Source: Toxorhynchites rutilus septentrionalis (Eukaryota > Arthropoda > Insecta > Diptera > Culicidae). Taken from it: a stretch of DNA of 64,000 nt. Made by a program: the position numbers and the translations under genes. Where the stretch lies: assembly GCF_029784135.1 (NCBI RefSeq), contig NC_073746.1:69804542-69868541 (forward strand), in the 5' to 3' direction. The notes beneath the pieces are model-generated. The model was given only the letters and a program-made list of their open reading frames with translations. It was not told the DNA's origin and did no database searches. Positions 49,556 through 61,699 of the stretch are shown one piece after another. How positions within the stretch are numbered: position 1 is the first letter of the stretch; each line of letters opens with the position of its first letter.

Positions 49556-50461
49556 GGGGTAGTGGGGCTAATGTGGTCACGTGGGGTAAAGTGGTCACCT
49601 GCTTGTTTGGTAGTATAACTATTGACTATGGACACCGTATTGATAGTCATCTTATGTTTGAAGAATTGCATGACTTTTGAGTCACCCTGTACTACAGTGG
49701 AGCTGTCGCATATCAAGAAATAAATAGAAACAAAAAACGCTCTCTCTGTAAGGTTAAGGAATTTCTAGTGAAATTTAGTTTATTTGACCTGATATTTGCG
49801 ACAAATCAACAGTTTGGACGAATGTTCACATATTCTAGGGGAGGTGAACAGATATTTTGTTCAATTTCAGCGATTATTTCGCATTTTTAGCGTTTCGTTT
49901 TTTGGGGGGCAAAGTGGCCAGTGGAGGATTATTACTGACAATGTTCTGTTTTCAAAATCTGATATACCTTATCACCTTCTGCTCCTAAAGGGGTCCCTTT
50001 TGTGGTTTTGACCCGGGAAAAATATGCCACCCCAACCAAAATCAAGCCTCATATTGAAAAACGTTGTGTGTTTCCTACTACGTTTTTGTACGTATGAGAA
50101 AATTTCAATTACGATTCTAGGTGAACAGGCCTAGCTCATTTCATACATGTACCTACTATTTCAATAATGATTTAAACAAATTTGGCCAAAAAAGCACGCA
50201 TAAATCTATCTCTTCTAGCGTGCTATGTGCGAGTGACCACTTTGCCCCCCACAGGTGATCACTTTATCTCCTCACTAAAAATGTTCGATTTTCAACCTTT
50301 TTTCTAATAATAAAAAATGTTCATTTTTCAATTTTCAAAAAAAACCGCTTACTATCTTGAACTACGATAAGTTGAGCTACAACATTCTTCGAAGAACGAG
50401 AATTTTAGTGGTATGTGGACACAGGAAATGGGCATGTTCTTTCGGATGACCACATTCCCCC
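49556..50461. mobile_element. TA-flanked TIR element, 906 bp, with GGGGCAAAGTGG motifs
   Basis: The left end GGGGTAGTGGGGCTAATGTG mirrors the right ATGACCACATTCCCC, with TA on both sides (49554-49555, 50462-50463). Internal GTAAAGTGGTCAC, GGCAAAGTGGCCA and the inverse GTGACCACTTTGCCCCCC repeat the motif. No transposase. Confidence 0.65.
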
Positions 50462-50463
50462 TA

Positions 50464-51068
50464 GGCCATTTAGGCAACTTTGTATACTTGATATTTTCGA
50501 AGTAGAAATAATTTGATTACTCTTCGAAAAGGGCCAAAAAATGTTTCTTAATTTTTTTACAAAAATTCATTACTCAAAAAACTCTGATATCTACAAAATT
50601 ATGGTCAAAGGGTTGCTCAAATTTTCACAAAAAAACACAATTTTCTTAAAAATTTATTTTGAAAATTCAAACTCATTTTTCACAAAAAAATTTTCAAAGT
50701 TCTCAAAAAATATTCATAGCCCTTGCAATATAGCAACAACATCGTGACAGCAATCAAGTTATGATACAGCAAAACCACGTCACACACAGGAGGGGGGGGG
50801 GGGATTTACAAGGGGGCAAAGTTCAAAATTTTCAATTCTTATCGTGTTTGGTATCAAAATGTATGTTTTCGGATACACAGAGTTAATTTTTCAGCTTTTT
50901 AACCAAAAATACTAAAATAAGAGGTGATGCGAAGGGGAAAAGCACAATATCTTTGATTTAATAATGTGTGTTTTTTAAATGAACGATCGAAAATCAATAC
51001 TAGAGATCAAAATATTATTTAAAATAGCATAGTACAAATTTTTGACAACATTATAAGATAGGTATACT
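50464..51068. other. AT-rich stretch, no gene
   Basis: Homopolymer-rich sequence and a G-run at 50792-50803; nothing recognised. Confidence 0.4.
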
Positions 51069-51069
51069 A

Positions 51070-51499
51070 GGGTGCCAATGAAAATGGTCATCTCGAGTTT
51101 CAAAAAGTTACCCCATAAAAAATATTCACAACTTCGAAAAAACACCCTATGCCAAATATCAGCTCAATCGGACTTAAGGGAGAGCGACGCAAAGCGGTCC
51201 AAGTTTGAATTTTTTGAAAATCGAAGAATCACCCAAGGGGGAGTAAAGGAAATCAGGGTTTTCGAAAAAAAAATTTATGCCAAATGTTTGAAAAAAAAGT
51301 TTTTTTTGAGATAACTGTAAATCTCAACGTGTCATGCAATTTTAAGACTTTTGGCTTCATTTTTTTAAAAAACCTCGACGACACCAGTAAATGAAGTCCA
51401 AATGAGCTAATATTTTGCATAGGGTATATTATTGTGCAAATCAACATTTCGTAGCAAGTTCCGAATGAAAAACCGAGATAACTATTTTCATTGGTACCC
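51070..51499. mobile_element. TA-flanked MITE, 430 bp (repeat F)
   Basis: The ends GGGTGCCAATGAAAATGGTC and the inverse ...TTTTCATTGGTACCC are flanked by TA (51068-51069, 51500-51501). The interior block with ATGCCAAATATCAGCTCAATC recurs at 39470-39660 and 53180-53450. Confidence 0.75.
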
Positions 51500-51559
51500 T
51501 AAACCATACTTTTCGTTTCGCATGCCGAAAAAAAAGTCCCAGAGTGTCGATTTTTGACA

Positions 51560-52135
51560 AAAAAAAAGTCACAAGAGGGTTGTGTCTGAGACACGACCGC
51601 ATTGTTGACGTAGGATTCCGTTAGGCTGTCTGTTGAGTTTGGATATTTGTGAAGAATTCTTCTTCTTCTTCTTAAATGGCACTAACGTCCCTAGAGGAGC
51701 TTCGCCGTCTCAACGTAGTATTACTTGCGTCATTTTTGTTAGTAATTAGTTGAGATTTCTATGCCAAATAATACGCCTTGAATGTATTCTGAGTGGCAAG
51801 TTCTAGAATACGCGTGACCACAGTGCAAGTCGGAGGAAATTTCTTTGACGAAAAATTCCCCCGACCAGAACGGGTATAGAACCCGAACCCCCGGCATGTT
51901 AAGTTTGACTAACCACTCGGCCACGGGTGAAGAATTACATCGTTTAAATCATTATGGCCCTGAAAAGGGCCGTGTGTTTCGGTTGTTTGGTCACTCCACC
52001 AGTGTTTACCGAGTGATGATGGTAGAAGGATGCTAAACAGTCGTTGAATGGTGCGTATCAGATAAAAAGTGTCGAAGTGGAATGAGATATGATGAAAACC
52101 ATCCTCTGGGACCCTAAACGAGATGCCTCCTGTGT
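51560..52135 (+). repeat. Repeat G, copy 1, starting with the double-hairpin module
   Basis: Inverse of about 54855-55125. Shared blocks: GGGTTGTGTCTGAGACACGA, GTAGGATTCCGTTAGGC and AATTACATCGTTTAA. Interrupted by a SINE. Confidence 0.8.
51659..51926 (-). mobile_element. tRNA-derived SINE copy 3
   Basis: Same family as 7086-7358. 10-bp target duplication GTGAAGAATT at 51649-51658 and 51927-51936. The inverse repeat near 55030 keeps the undisturbed site, confirming both boundaries. Confidence 0.94.
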
Positions 52136-52685
52136 TATGTATGGATGAAATAACGAAAACTAAAATTCCCTAATGTAATATAAGATAATTAGCAATACCG
52201 AACACAATTATCGATTTTTCTCATCAGTAAAACATGTTACTTTAATGTAGAGAAAACATATTTGAAATGGAAACATATTTATTTTGTAATTTTCTTTTAT
52301 AATTTTTATTTTCTGAGTGTTTATTTAACCCAATACGAATTTTAATTGGACTAACAACACCTAATACTATATGTAAAGCATATGAGAAATCACTTTTTCA
52401 CTTTTCTAATTTTTCTCGCCGTATAAACTTTCCCTGGGTGAAAATGAACACAACAACACAGACAGCTTAAACCTAACGACCCGTTTCCGAGCGGGAACAC
52501 ACCTTGGTTTTTATTTATGAAAATTGAAACAAATATATATCAAGTCATTTTTAACACAATTGCTACCATATACAATTTTACACTTACACTTGTGCTAGAA
52601 GTTTTACAATGCATGATCGGTAATTGATATGAAATTTCACGAAGCAACCAACACAAAAGTTCCAAATTTAAATTTTATTTGCTAG
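52136..52685. other. AT-rich stretch, no gene
   Basis: No reading frame or repeat recognised. Confidence 0.4.
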
Positions 52686-52689
52686 AATT

Positions 52690-52910
52690 AATCGTATCAC
52701 TCACCTTACTTGCAATATAAAAATGCCCCCGACTTGCATATATAACTGCAATGTCGATTTCCCCTAGGTAGCTTGGTTTAGATGTCTCTGTTAGGGAACA
52801 CATATCGGTAGGAACAAAAGCTCCCCCTACTTTCATGTATTTGCAATGCCGATTTTCCCCAGGCAGCTTGGTTTTGATGTCTCTGTTAGGGAACCACCGC
52901 ATGTGTGGTC
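52690..52910. repeat. ~110-bp minisatellite, two units
   Basis: Same family as 34170-34650 (GCCCCCGACTTGCATAT, CTCTGTTAGGGAAC, GCAATGCCGATTTTCC). Confidence 0.85.
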
Positions 52911-53159
52911 AATTTCGATCAATCAGAAGTGGGTATTTCTGTTAGGATAAGGGTTGCGATTTTTCAATTGTTCGATAGTTAATTTCATGATTTCATACTT
53001 TCTTCAATATAAATAATTGTTATGGAGTGCTGAAATCGATTGACACAAAAATTTCATCAATCCATCATAAAATGACTGAGCAATAAGCTTTGGAAATTGG
53101 ACAATTTTCACGATGTGCTCGATTTTCGATTTTAAATTTGTACCCCAATATGTTCCCGA

Positions 53160-53450
53160 AAGACGTAATCCTACGTCAAAAAATTTTCGAGATGACACTA
53201 GATCTCGACATTTCATGCCATTTGAAGACATTTGGCATCCAAAATTTTTTTTCGAAAACCCCGATTTCCTTGGGTGATTTTTCGATTTTCAAAAAACTCA
53301 AACTTTGACCGCTTTGCGCCATCTTCCCTTAATCCCGATTGAGCTGAAATTTGGCACAGGGTGTTTTTTCGAGATGGTGAACATTTTGTATAGGGTAACT
53401 TTTTGAAATTTTAGGGTCGATTTTTTCCCATACATTCATTGAAAAAACAT
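53160..53450. repeat. Repeat F fragment preceded by palindrome GACGTAATCCTACGTC
   Basis: The palindrome is at 53162-53177. Then CTTGGGTGATTTTTCGATTT and the GGCACAGGGTGTTTTTTCG block, matching 39470-39660. Confidence 0.7.
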
Positions 53451-53608
53451 CACAAACAGCTATTTAACAACATGATTAGATAGGTATACTTATTAAAAAA
53501 AAACCATCACGAATAATAAGTATTTGGCAACAAAATTTGAGATTCTTATTGAAAAAAGCATCACACATTTAGCAAAATAAAATTCAAAAAATGCCTTCTT
53601 ATATACTG

Positions 53609-53839
53609 CTAGATATCGACAACGCTTCCTGCCATGTTTTCATCTCCTTCCTCGTTTTCATCGGCTTCTCCTTCGTATTCTTCTTCTTCATCTTCGTCCT
53701 CAATACGAATTTCTTGGTCTTCAATCAGAACATCCTCCTCACCGGCATCATGAGAAGCTTGAATCTCTTCCTCGATGGTCAGTAAGTTCAGGACTTCTCC
53801 GCTTACAGCTGGTTTTCTCTTCGTTTGTTTCTTCCTCAA
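53609..53839 (-). other. Acidic 76-codon frame of unknown nature
   Basis: The frame begins MRKKQTKRKPAVSG, has a basic start and is then dominated by Glu/Asp (RIEDEDEEEEYEGEADENEE). It may be the N-terminal part of a transposase or a chance purine-rich run. No splice or homology support; kept only because of its strong composition bias. Confidence 0.2.
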
Positions 53840-54039
53840 TGTCGATATGTATTAGTCAGAGTTGATCAATAATCGATTCATTAGATCGGTACTGGTCCTC
53901 AATCGGGATGTCTTTGACGTAAAGCTTTCCCGATACCTTCTATAAAATTTATTTGAAGCTTCGCCTGCTTCCCCGGATAGTTGCCCTAGAACTATATCAA
54001 TTCAATCAATAAATTTGTAAATTAAATTTGTAATTTTTT

Positions 54040-54530
54040 CAAAAAAGGCTAGCTAATTGGCTTTAATTTGATATATCGATCATCTGAATCGGTCCAGTAG
54101 TTCAAAAGTAATAAACTTTTGAAAGAAGTCATTTTAGGAAAGAAGGTGAAAAATTATTTTTTGGACCATCGGTTAACTTTGAAAAATCATAACTCAATAA
54201 CTAAAAAAACGTCTTTCGGTTTCGATGCTATGTAAAAAACCTCAGTTTTTCAGAAAAAAATATGGAAAAAATAGCGCCCTTGGTCCCGAGACTATGAGAA
54301 CAATAAAAAACGAATACAATCAATAATAATGAGAACAGATCTCAAATTTTCTGCAGGTATAGTATTTTTTTCAAAAAAGACCAGGTGATTGGCTTTAATT
54401 CGAAATATCGATCATCTGAATCGGTTCAGTAGTTCAAAAGTTGTGAATTTTTGAAAAAAGTCATTTTTGGAAAACAGATGAAAAAGTTGATTTTTCGGCC
54501 AATCCTAAAATGGAGATGGTCGCCCTACTG
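54040..54530. repeat. Repeat C, two partial tandem copies
   Basis: Blocks ATCATCTGAATCGGTYCAGTAGTTCAAAAG occur twice, ~320 bp apart (each quoted block shared with 18700-19130), with CTTGGTCCCGAGACTATGAG between. Confidence 0.7.
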
Positions 54531-54854
54531 CAAAAAATAAAAAAATACGGGTTTTAGATTGCGATGATAAAAGTGATAAATGATGATAAATGATGAGTGA
54601 TAAAAGACACTTTGAGGAACACTTTCATTAAAAAAAGTTTGCGGGAAATGCAGAGCAAGTTTAATAAATCCATCCGAAGCAAAATTAAACTTCCAAAATA
54701 GTACTTACTTTGTGTGGAGTTAACACATACTACAACCAACCGAATTTTGAAACTGACAACAAACACAAATTCTCCGTTAAAAATGCTTCAAGAAACATAA
54801 TGAGCCAAAAAAATTCGTTCAAAAACTTCACCAAAACACATGTTAGAAAAACAT

Positions 54855-55130
54855 ACAGATATCTCAATCCACTTCGGCATCTTCTATCTGATACTCACCA
54901 CCCAACGACTGTTTACCATACTTCTGTCATCATCACTTGGTAAACACTGGTGGAGTGAAGAAACAATACCCAACAACCAAAAAAATGGCCTTTTCAGGGC
55001 CACCAAATCATTATCAAAGAGTTTAACGATGTAATTCTTCATACATATCCAAAATAAACAGATAGCCTAACGGAATCCTACGTTAACTATGCGGTCGTGC
55101 CTCGGACACAACCCTCCTGTGACTTTTTTT
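54855..55130 (-). repeat. Repeat G, copy 2 (holds SINE empty site)
   Basis: Inverse of 51560-52100 without the SINE. The empty target AATTCTTCA is at about 55032-55040. The double-hairpin module lies at 55072-55117. Confidence 0.8.
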
Positions 55131-55194
55131 TTAATAAAATACAAGTTTTTTGACATATTGACATTCATTCTGGTTGTAGTTCAACTCTTACATT

Positions 55195-56205
55195 CTAATA
55201 ATAATATTGGATCTCGGTCAAATGACCACCACGGACCCGTTTACAGCGATCGATTTGTTGGACCCAATTCTCCACTAATTGGCCACACATTTCGACCGGT
55301 ATGTTACGAATTTCACATTGAATGTTGTCTCTGAGCTGAGTTGGTGGATTGTTGGCATAGACCAGTGACTTTACATTGCCCCATAAAAAGGAATCCGATG
55401 GCGTCAAATCGCTTGAACGAGGTGGGCAATCGACAGGATCATTTCTCGAAATAACATGTTCACCCAACTTATATTTGAATAACTCCATTGTAAAATGCGC
55501 AGTGCGGTAAGTGGCACCGTCTTGTTGAAACCGCATATCATTGATGTTAAGATCTTCCAATTCTGGCCAAAAATGGTCATGTCGCTCTTCACTGACGGTA
55601 ACATGACGGTCGTTCTCAACGACGAAGAAATACAGCCCAATAACTCCTCCGGCATGAGAACCGCACCAAACAGTTTTTATTTGCGAATGCAATGGTGTTT
55701 CTTGAAGCTCAGGCTCAAGTTCGCATCTGACCAATAACGCTTCTTTTGCTTGTTGACAAAGCCATTAAACTAGAAATGGGCCTCATCGCTGAAGACGATT
55801 TTTTGATGAAAATCATCATTTTCTTCAAGATTCGCCAGAGCCCAATCGTTCTTGTAGTTCTTGAGACAATTTGATATTGTAAGGATGTAGCCCAAGCCTC
55901 TTTTCGCAAAATGCACCACAATTAGGTTTGGGAGATGCGCAAGTATTGAGAACGTCGTGCAATTGACTGATTTGGGTCATTTGGGATGGATTCACTTGCG
56001 GCTGCGATATTTTCGTTGCTTCGTGCGGGACAGTTTCATCCAACAGCAAAAATGTAGACTCAAATTTGATCACTAAACTATGCACAGCCTGCGAGCTGGG
56101 ACGATTAATTCGGCCGGGAATTGGAGTAAGCATTCTTAAAGCTGTAACCATCGACTCCGATTTTATAATAATAATTAAGTGATACTCGTTCGTGTACTTC
56201 ACCAT
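55195..56205 (-). pseudogene. Mariner-superfamily transposase, DD41D-like, frameshifted
   Basis: The N-terminal part (56205-55825) starts MVKYTNEYHL and carries the DNA-binding region, KFEST and GLHPYNIKLSQEL. The C-terminal part (55734-55195) carries FQQDGATYRTAHFT and CPPRSSDLTPSDSFLWG. The Asp-Asp spacing between those blocks is 41 residues. The middle around 55730-55830, including the first Asp block, is split by frameshifts. No clear TIR pair found. Confidence 0.8.
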
Positions 56206-56403
56206 GATGAAAATGTTGACTAACGTTTTGACATTGACAGATCATTAAAATGTTTTAAGGATTCGTTCACACGCAGGCACAAAATTATCAAGTCGACAAT
56301 GGATGACCCTTTATATTTACCTTATGCCACGTCGAATAATAAGGCATTCACGTTATGCAGAGTGCAGACTAAAGATCGGGATAGGCAGAATCAGAGATAC
56401 CTG

Positions 56404-56500
56404 GTTTGAAGACATGTCTTCACTTTGAAGACATGTCTTCACTTTGAAGACATTTGTCTTATTGTGAAGACATTTTGAAGACATTATGAAATATGTGACG
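56404..56500. repeat. Tandem palindromic repeats GAAGACATGTCTTC
   Basis: Two exact units TGAAGACATGTCTTCACTT (period 20) followed by degenerate ones; the core is a perfect palindrome. Confidence 0.85.
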
Positions 56501-56504
56501 ACAT

Positions 56505-57355
56505 TTCAGTATGTGGACATTTGGGAGATAATTTTTCCATAAAATTGCTATTTCTGGCCGAATATATCGTCAAAAGAAGTAAGCCTTATATCTCGGTTTC
56601 ATTCGATCGCTTTTTTATCAGTGTTACTTGTTTACTTTTGGAGGCTTTTGTATCGAGGTAACTCACATGCTTTTTTTCACGACCACATTGCAAACCGTTT
56701 CAATAATTAATTTTATGGATGTGGTTTGAGTTACAACCAAAACTCCAAAGTTGAAATAAACAAATTAGGTTATTTATAAAAATTGTTTGACAAATAAGAC
56801 TCATCCGGTCTATTGTTTGACATTTGAATGTTCGTACAGCCCACTATAACAGAACACTTTTTAAAGTTCCATTTTTGCGGCAGAATGTTAAATAAAAAAT
56901 AAATTCGGTGGCTAGGACACCGTTTGTTAAAAGCTATATTTTTCCATTGATTTAGAGATAGGTTCAAGAGTCCCAAACATGTCACGTTTTTATTATGTAG
57001 TTCAAACATCACTAACACTTTTTTACGAACGGAGTTTCATGATTTGTATATATATTTGTATATATATATATATATTCATATCCATCGAATCGATATTTCT
57101 CTCAGAGCTCTTCACTCTTCACTCCCTCTACAGTATTTTTCCTAGTAACCTGTTCAATAAAAAGGTCAACAAAAACAAAATGCCGCAACATACCGTTCTG
57201 AATCATATTTCGGACACTTTTTTCTAATATCTTGAAATTCTTAATGCACTGATGATATAACCATAAAATTAATATCACAATTACTTCTTAAGTGTAATCC
57301 CTTGGTTTCACTATCATTTCATATGAGAACTACATTTGAATTATAACAAAAATCT
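56505..57355. other. Stretch without gene; small (TA)n at ~57045-57076
   Basis: No coding feature seen; short AT-dinucleotide runs only. Confidence 0.4.
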
Positions 57356-57359
57356 ATCA

Positions 57360-57780
57360 ACACTACTCACTATCGTTTGTGTTTGACGTTTGCTTAACGT
57401 GAGCACGTAGAATTTACCCGTTCATCAATATTTAAATTTCTCCCGTGTTTCACAGTTCTCATCATCGTTAACATTTTACTGTGATTGCTTGGTAAGTGTT
57501 CCGTAGTTGACTATAAAATATAATCAAGTGTAAGGTAATTTTCGTTCAAAATAAAGTGTCCGAAATTTGATTTTTATTCGCTTCATTTGAAAAGCATTTT
57601 ATTCGATGATTTTTTTATGTTTTCTATCAAACAGGTACCAAAGTAGAAAGCTTAAAAGCATATCGAACTAATTTATTATAAATATCAACCAAATAATACC
57701 TGTTCATAAAGTTTAGACCTGTTTTCTGCATCATATGCCTTAAGCGTCCGAAATATGATTCAGAACGGTAGAATCATATG
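57360..57780. repeat. Repeat H split by ~270 bp
   Basis: 57363-57450 and 57730-57770 are contiguous in the related sequence at 31945-32060, so about 270 bp between them is an insertion (or was lost there). Confidence 0.6.
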
Positions 57781-57989
57781 GTTTATTTTATTCTCAAGCA
57801 TCACTTATTACCTAGCTTACAAAAATTCATTAACACCCTTCCTGGCAGCTTTAGTTTTAGCCAAGGCAATTGAAGAATAAGATGTTGAGTTATGTTTTGC
57901 TGTTTCTTCATCTCTTGTACCAATTTCGACGTGTCAATTGCAACAAAGTCATAGGAGTAAATACTTCTTTTAAGATATGCCCAAAATAT

Positions 57990-58610
57990 TTTCAATTGAA
58001 CTTTTTAGGATACATTTGGAAGACTTAAATCCTCAGGTACGACTGATATCGAGAGACGCTGGATTTCGTTCGAAGACCTTTTCGCGTAATGGGATGATGC
58101 AAGGGCAGGCCAAAAGACTACATTGTCATTCGCATGGTACTTCCGAATAAAACGGCAACTTTTGGCAAAAAAATTTGCTACAGTAAATTTCAACAGGCCT
58201 GCGAAAATGAAGAAAAACGTCAAATCGACATTCTTTTTTTTGTTAATTGTTAGCATCGATCGTCATATGGATCGGGGCATCCATAACCAAGATAATGTCA
58301 TTCTTGGCATAAACTAAGCCATAAAACGATGGCCATATTGGCCAGCTTTTGGCTTACACCTTGTTATTCCGGGCCGGGCGAGATTTCCGATTCTCATGAA
58401 AACAACCATATGATTAAATAATTTTTCACGGTTTAGTCAGCTGTTCCTAACTCTCTGCCTAGGAATGCATAAAATTTTGTCACTTCTATTCAGCTTCAGG
58501 TTTTCGTCACAGTCTTAGCCTGCTTTGGAATCCTTCCGCACGATGAGGCGACCGGATACAGCCTTTTCTTTTAACCGAAAAATGCCAAGAAATGTTTGAC
58601 CAGCTGTAAC
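57990..58610 (-). pseudogene. DD37-type mariner transposase relic
   Basis: The minus frame at 58256-58005 reads FIRKYHANDNVVFWPALASSHYAK (key part FWPALASSHYAK) and VVPEDLSLPN, parallel to [12 protein letters not shown]...VPKDMNPPN at 30223-30642 but with the catalytic Asp replaced by Ala. Upstream fragments to about 58610 are out of frame. An old copy. Confidence 0.65.
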
Positions 58611-59280
58611 TCTTTGAAAAAAATCCAAATCGGAATGTAAATACTGTACAAGCAACATATTGAGATTAAATAATGGATTTGAAGTGACCGGACCGCCGTT
58701 TAGATGTCGAAAGAAAAAATATCTTTTTATGAGATTTCATGAGATGAGCTGATTTATGAGATTTTATTTACATTATTTACTAATCCCAAGAAACCAAAAT
58801 TGTAGGTTTGCGTTTAATGCTGACGAGGGAGTCGAAATCTATCAAGGTATAAAAGAGAGTTATCAGTACTGGAAATTTGATTCGCAAAACTTATCAACAA
58901 ACGTTCTTTTTACTGCGACCTTAAGAAAAATGTTCAAATCATATCATTCAATTTCAAGATATTACAAGTGTAAATCCAATGACAATGGATGATTACCAGG
59001 TTCATTACTTGCCATGGACACGCTGTAGTAGGATCTGCACAACTTTGATTCTGAATTGACCTCATCCCCTGGGTGTCTAAAACTATGGCAGGATATGGAC
59101 CTAAAGTGCATTGACATTGTTTAACATTCTACATGAAAGTAATGAAAAAGTGAGAAAAAAAATTGTTTTGAACAGGTAGTTCCGAGAGCATTGAATACCG
59201 AATGAATTCGTCATAGCCTTTATCAACGTATTCAAGAATCGTCCATGTTATTAAATTTTTAAACACATATGATGTCCAGA
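58611..59280. other. AT-rich stretch, no gene
   Basis: Nothing recognised. Confidence 0.4.
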
Positions 59281-59282
59281 GA

Positions 59283-59331
59283 TGAACCAACCTTCGGCTG
59301 AAAATCCCTTTAATAAAGAGAAAAAAAAAAC
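59283..59331 (+). repeat. Non-LTR retrotransposon 3' tail
   Basis: GATGAACCAACCTTCGGCTG, TTTAATAAAGA and a poly(A) run; counterpart at 33972-34024. Confidence 0.55.
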
Positions 59332-59690
59332 AATTGTGATTTGTTTATGCCTATTTCTCTGAATTTTTTTAAAGCAGTGATAAAGAAAATTTATCATGAA
59401 AGATAAATAAGATCTATTTATTATTTGTATTTCAATGTGAGGTTATCAAATAAAATATGCCATACATCACGCGTATCACCTACAAGTCGTTCCACCTGTT
59501 TTCATACCGAGCAACTCCAAATCAGCCGGCCTCTGACCCGAACATCTCCGATTTTTTTTCTAACTTGGTACTTATGATGGAAACTACCTAAACTCACAAT
59601 TTTCATCATAATATTACCAATTTATGTTACGATAGATTTTTAGAAAGGCCGTATTCAAAATCATTGATCTTTTTTTCAAAAAACTGTAAT

Positions 59691-59735
59691 GGGTTGTATC
59701 TAGAACACGACCGCAGTTTTCGACGTAGAACTACG
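59691..59735 (+). repeat. Double-hairpin module copy
   Basis: GGGTTGTATCTAGAACACGA then CCGCAGTTTTCGACGTAGAA; see findings. Confidence 0.75.
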
Positions 59736-59927
59736 GGATTATATTATTCACTTCACTTCGCTAAGAGAATCATTACACGATAAGTAATCTCTCTTGCGAT
59801 ACTGACACCATCGGGTGATGAGGCTAAGTACTTATCGGATCGCCCTCGTATATTCCAAAATTCTGAATACTCTTCCATATCCGCACTATCACAAAAAATT
59901 TTCGTATGCTGCTCTTTTTTGTCGTAG

Positions 59928-59971
59928 CACAGCTCGATACAGAGGGCTTCCTCTCCTTGTATCGAGCTGTG
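59928..59971. repeat. Perfect 13-bp stem-loop
   Basis: CACAGCTCGATAC (59928-59940) and GTATCGAGCTGTG (59959-59971) with an 18-base loop. Confidence 0.9.
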
Positions 59972-60189
59972 TATGATTTTGTGTGAATCAGCATTAGGCA
60001 TGAATGATATCCGCTCGTTGTGTTATGCTAGCTCACTCGCATCTGTGTTTTCATTCTATTCTATTTTTGGTTTTTGGTCCTTGTGCAAAGAAATTCTATC
60101 CCATACTCCTCCTTCACCCGTCAAGAAAACTATTCTCTCCCACTCGACGCTCTGCGGCAACCATCGATGACCACCTATGGCTTATTTAA

Positions 60190-60513
60190 ACCAAATATGT
60201 TGAAAACGGGCAGAAACGAATGTATCGGTTGCTCGTCATTGACAGCTCTGTTCGGGAATGCGCACAAAACGGCAGAACAAATGTATGGGAAAATGAGAAC
60301 GCTTCCAGTTTTCATTAATTTAAACTGTTTAGGCATTAGTGGATTGTACTGTATATTATATGAAACAAATCTTAGAGAATTTCCGATTCCATTGGTGTTC
60401 AAATTATCAGAATGTGTTCGCTGTGAAAATGGTTATTAACGTTAACTTTATTTCACAAAAACGTGACCTGTTTTCTGATTTGGCACCCTTCCTGAAAGAC
60501 GTAGTTCTACGTC
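60190..60513 (-). repeat. Repeat E, copy 3 (partial)
   Basis: Shares TTCTGATTTGGCACCC and GACGTAGTTCTACGTC (60498-60513) at its right end and the ACATTTGTTC/GGGAAAATG region with 25041-25260. Confidence 0.7.
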
Positions 60514-60529
60514 AAAAATTGTAACGAAA

Positions 60530-61675
60530 AATCCAGATGTCTGATTAAAATATGATGTTTGACAAAGTTGTTGAAACAAATGAATTATTTAAGAAAAATA
60601 ACATTTCAGGTGCACTGTTAAAAAATACACTCATTGAATATAATTTTGAAAACTTTTACATCTCACAACACCTAATTCTATAATATTTCACGAACACGAT
60701 TTTAATTATATTAAATTGGTTATATTTCGAGAATGGTTAGTCTTAGAATAAAAACGTAGATTTCGTTTTTTATGTTCCTTTTCTTAAATAGTTACGATTA
60801 TCACAACTAGCTATCGCCTATCGGTACAAATTTGATCAAAATTTGATTATTGCGATAATTATAAGTAGTCTAAATCAGTGTCTTAGAATATCAAGAAATA
60901 TTCACGAGAAACGAATATTTTTTTGTTCCAGTGTGACTTTTTTTCAGCTTGAAACACACTGCCCTCATTATATAGATGACAATATCAAACGAGTTCATTT
61001 TGTTCATATCGCTGTTGCATGAGCAATTTTGCTATGATGAATGAATGCGACATTGAGTGGGGTTCATAACTTTGCTGTTATTTATACTTTGGATATCAAA
61101 AGCAACAAATTGATATTCATCACATCCGAAACGATATTCGTTCTGGCAGTGAATTTAAGTTCAAAATAAATATTATTTGGCGAGACGGTAGGCAACGGCA
61201 TATGCAGAATGGATACAACGAGGGGTTTTAGCATCCGTCAAGTCATTTGCGACATCGTGAATTTCATAAGGTGTTTCCCGATTACGGCATCCGGCAACTG
61301 CAAAACCCAACCGCACACAGCAGCCTCAGGTTAGAAGTTAATAACAGCTGATATTCATTCGGCTGAAACGAAATTCAGTTCTGACGTTTCCGATAATCAA
61401 GATGAAAATGACACTGGGTGGAAAAAATAAACATCAAAACATATTGAAGGACAAAAGTTCATTTGCTCATATTCAATGGTTGCCTGGATCTGTCATTTTA
61501 ATTTTCGTTTGGAATATATAGGTTTTCGATGCAACCTAGCCCTAAAATCTATGCATTCGATCTTAGCGAAGATGATTTTTTCCAACACTGGTCTAATACC
61601 TACGATTTCAGACCGTATGGATTGTATTTTTTCTAGAACCTCAAACGCAGACACAGAAATATCGTCTACGTCAAT
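60530..61675. other. AT-rich stretch, no gene
   Basis: 60525-60610 is related to 32320-32400; the rest shows nothing recognisable. Confidence 0.4.
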
Positions 61676-61699
61676 AATGTTACTTAATTAATAAAAGAA

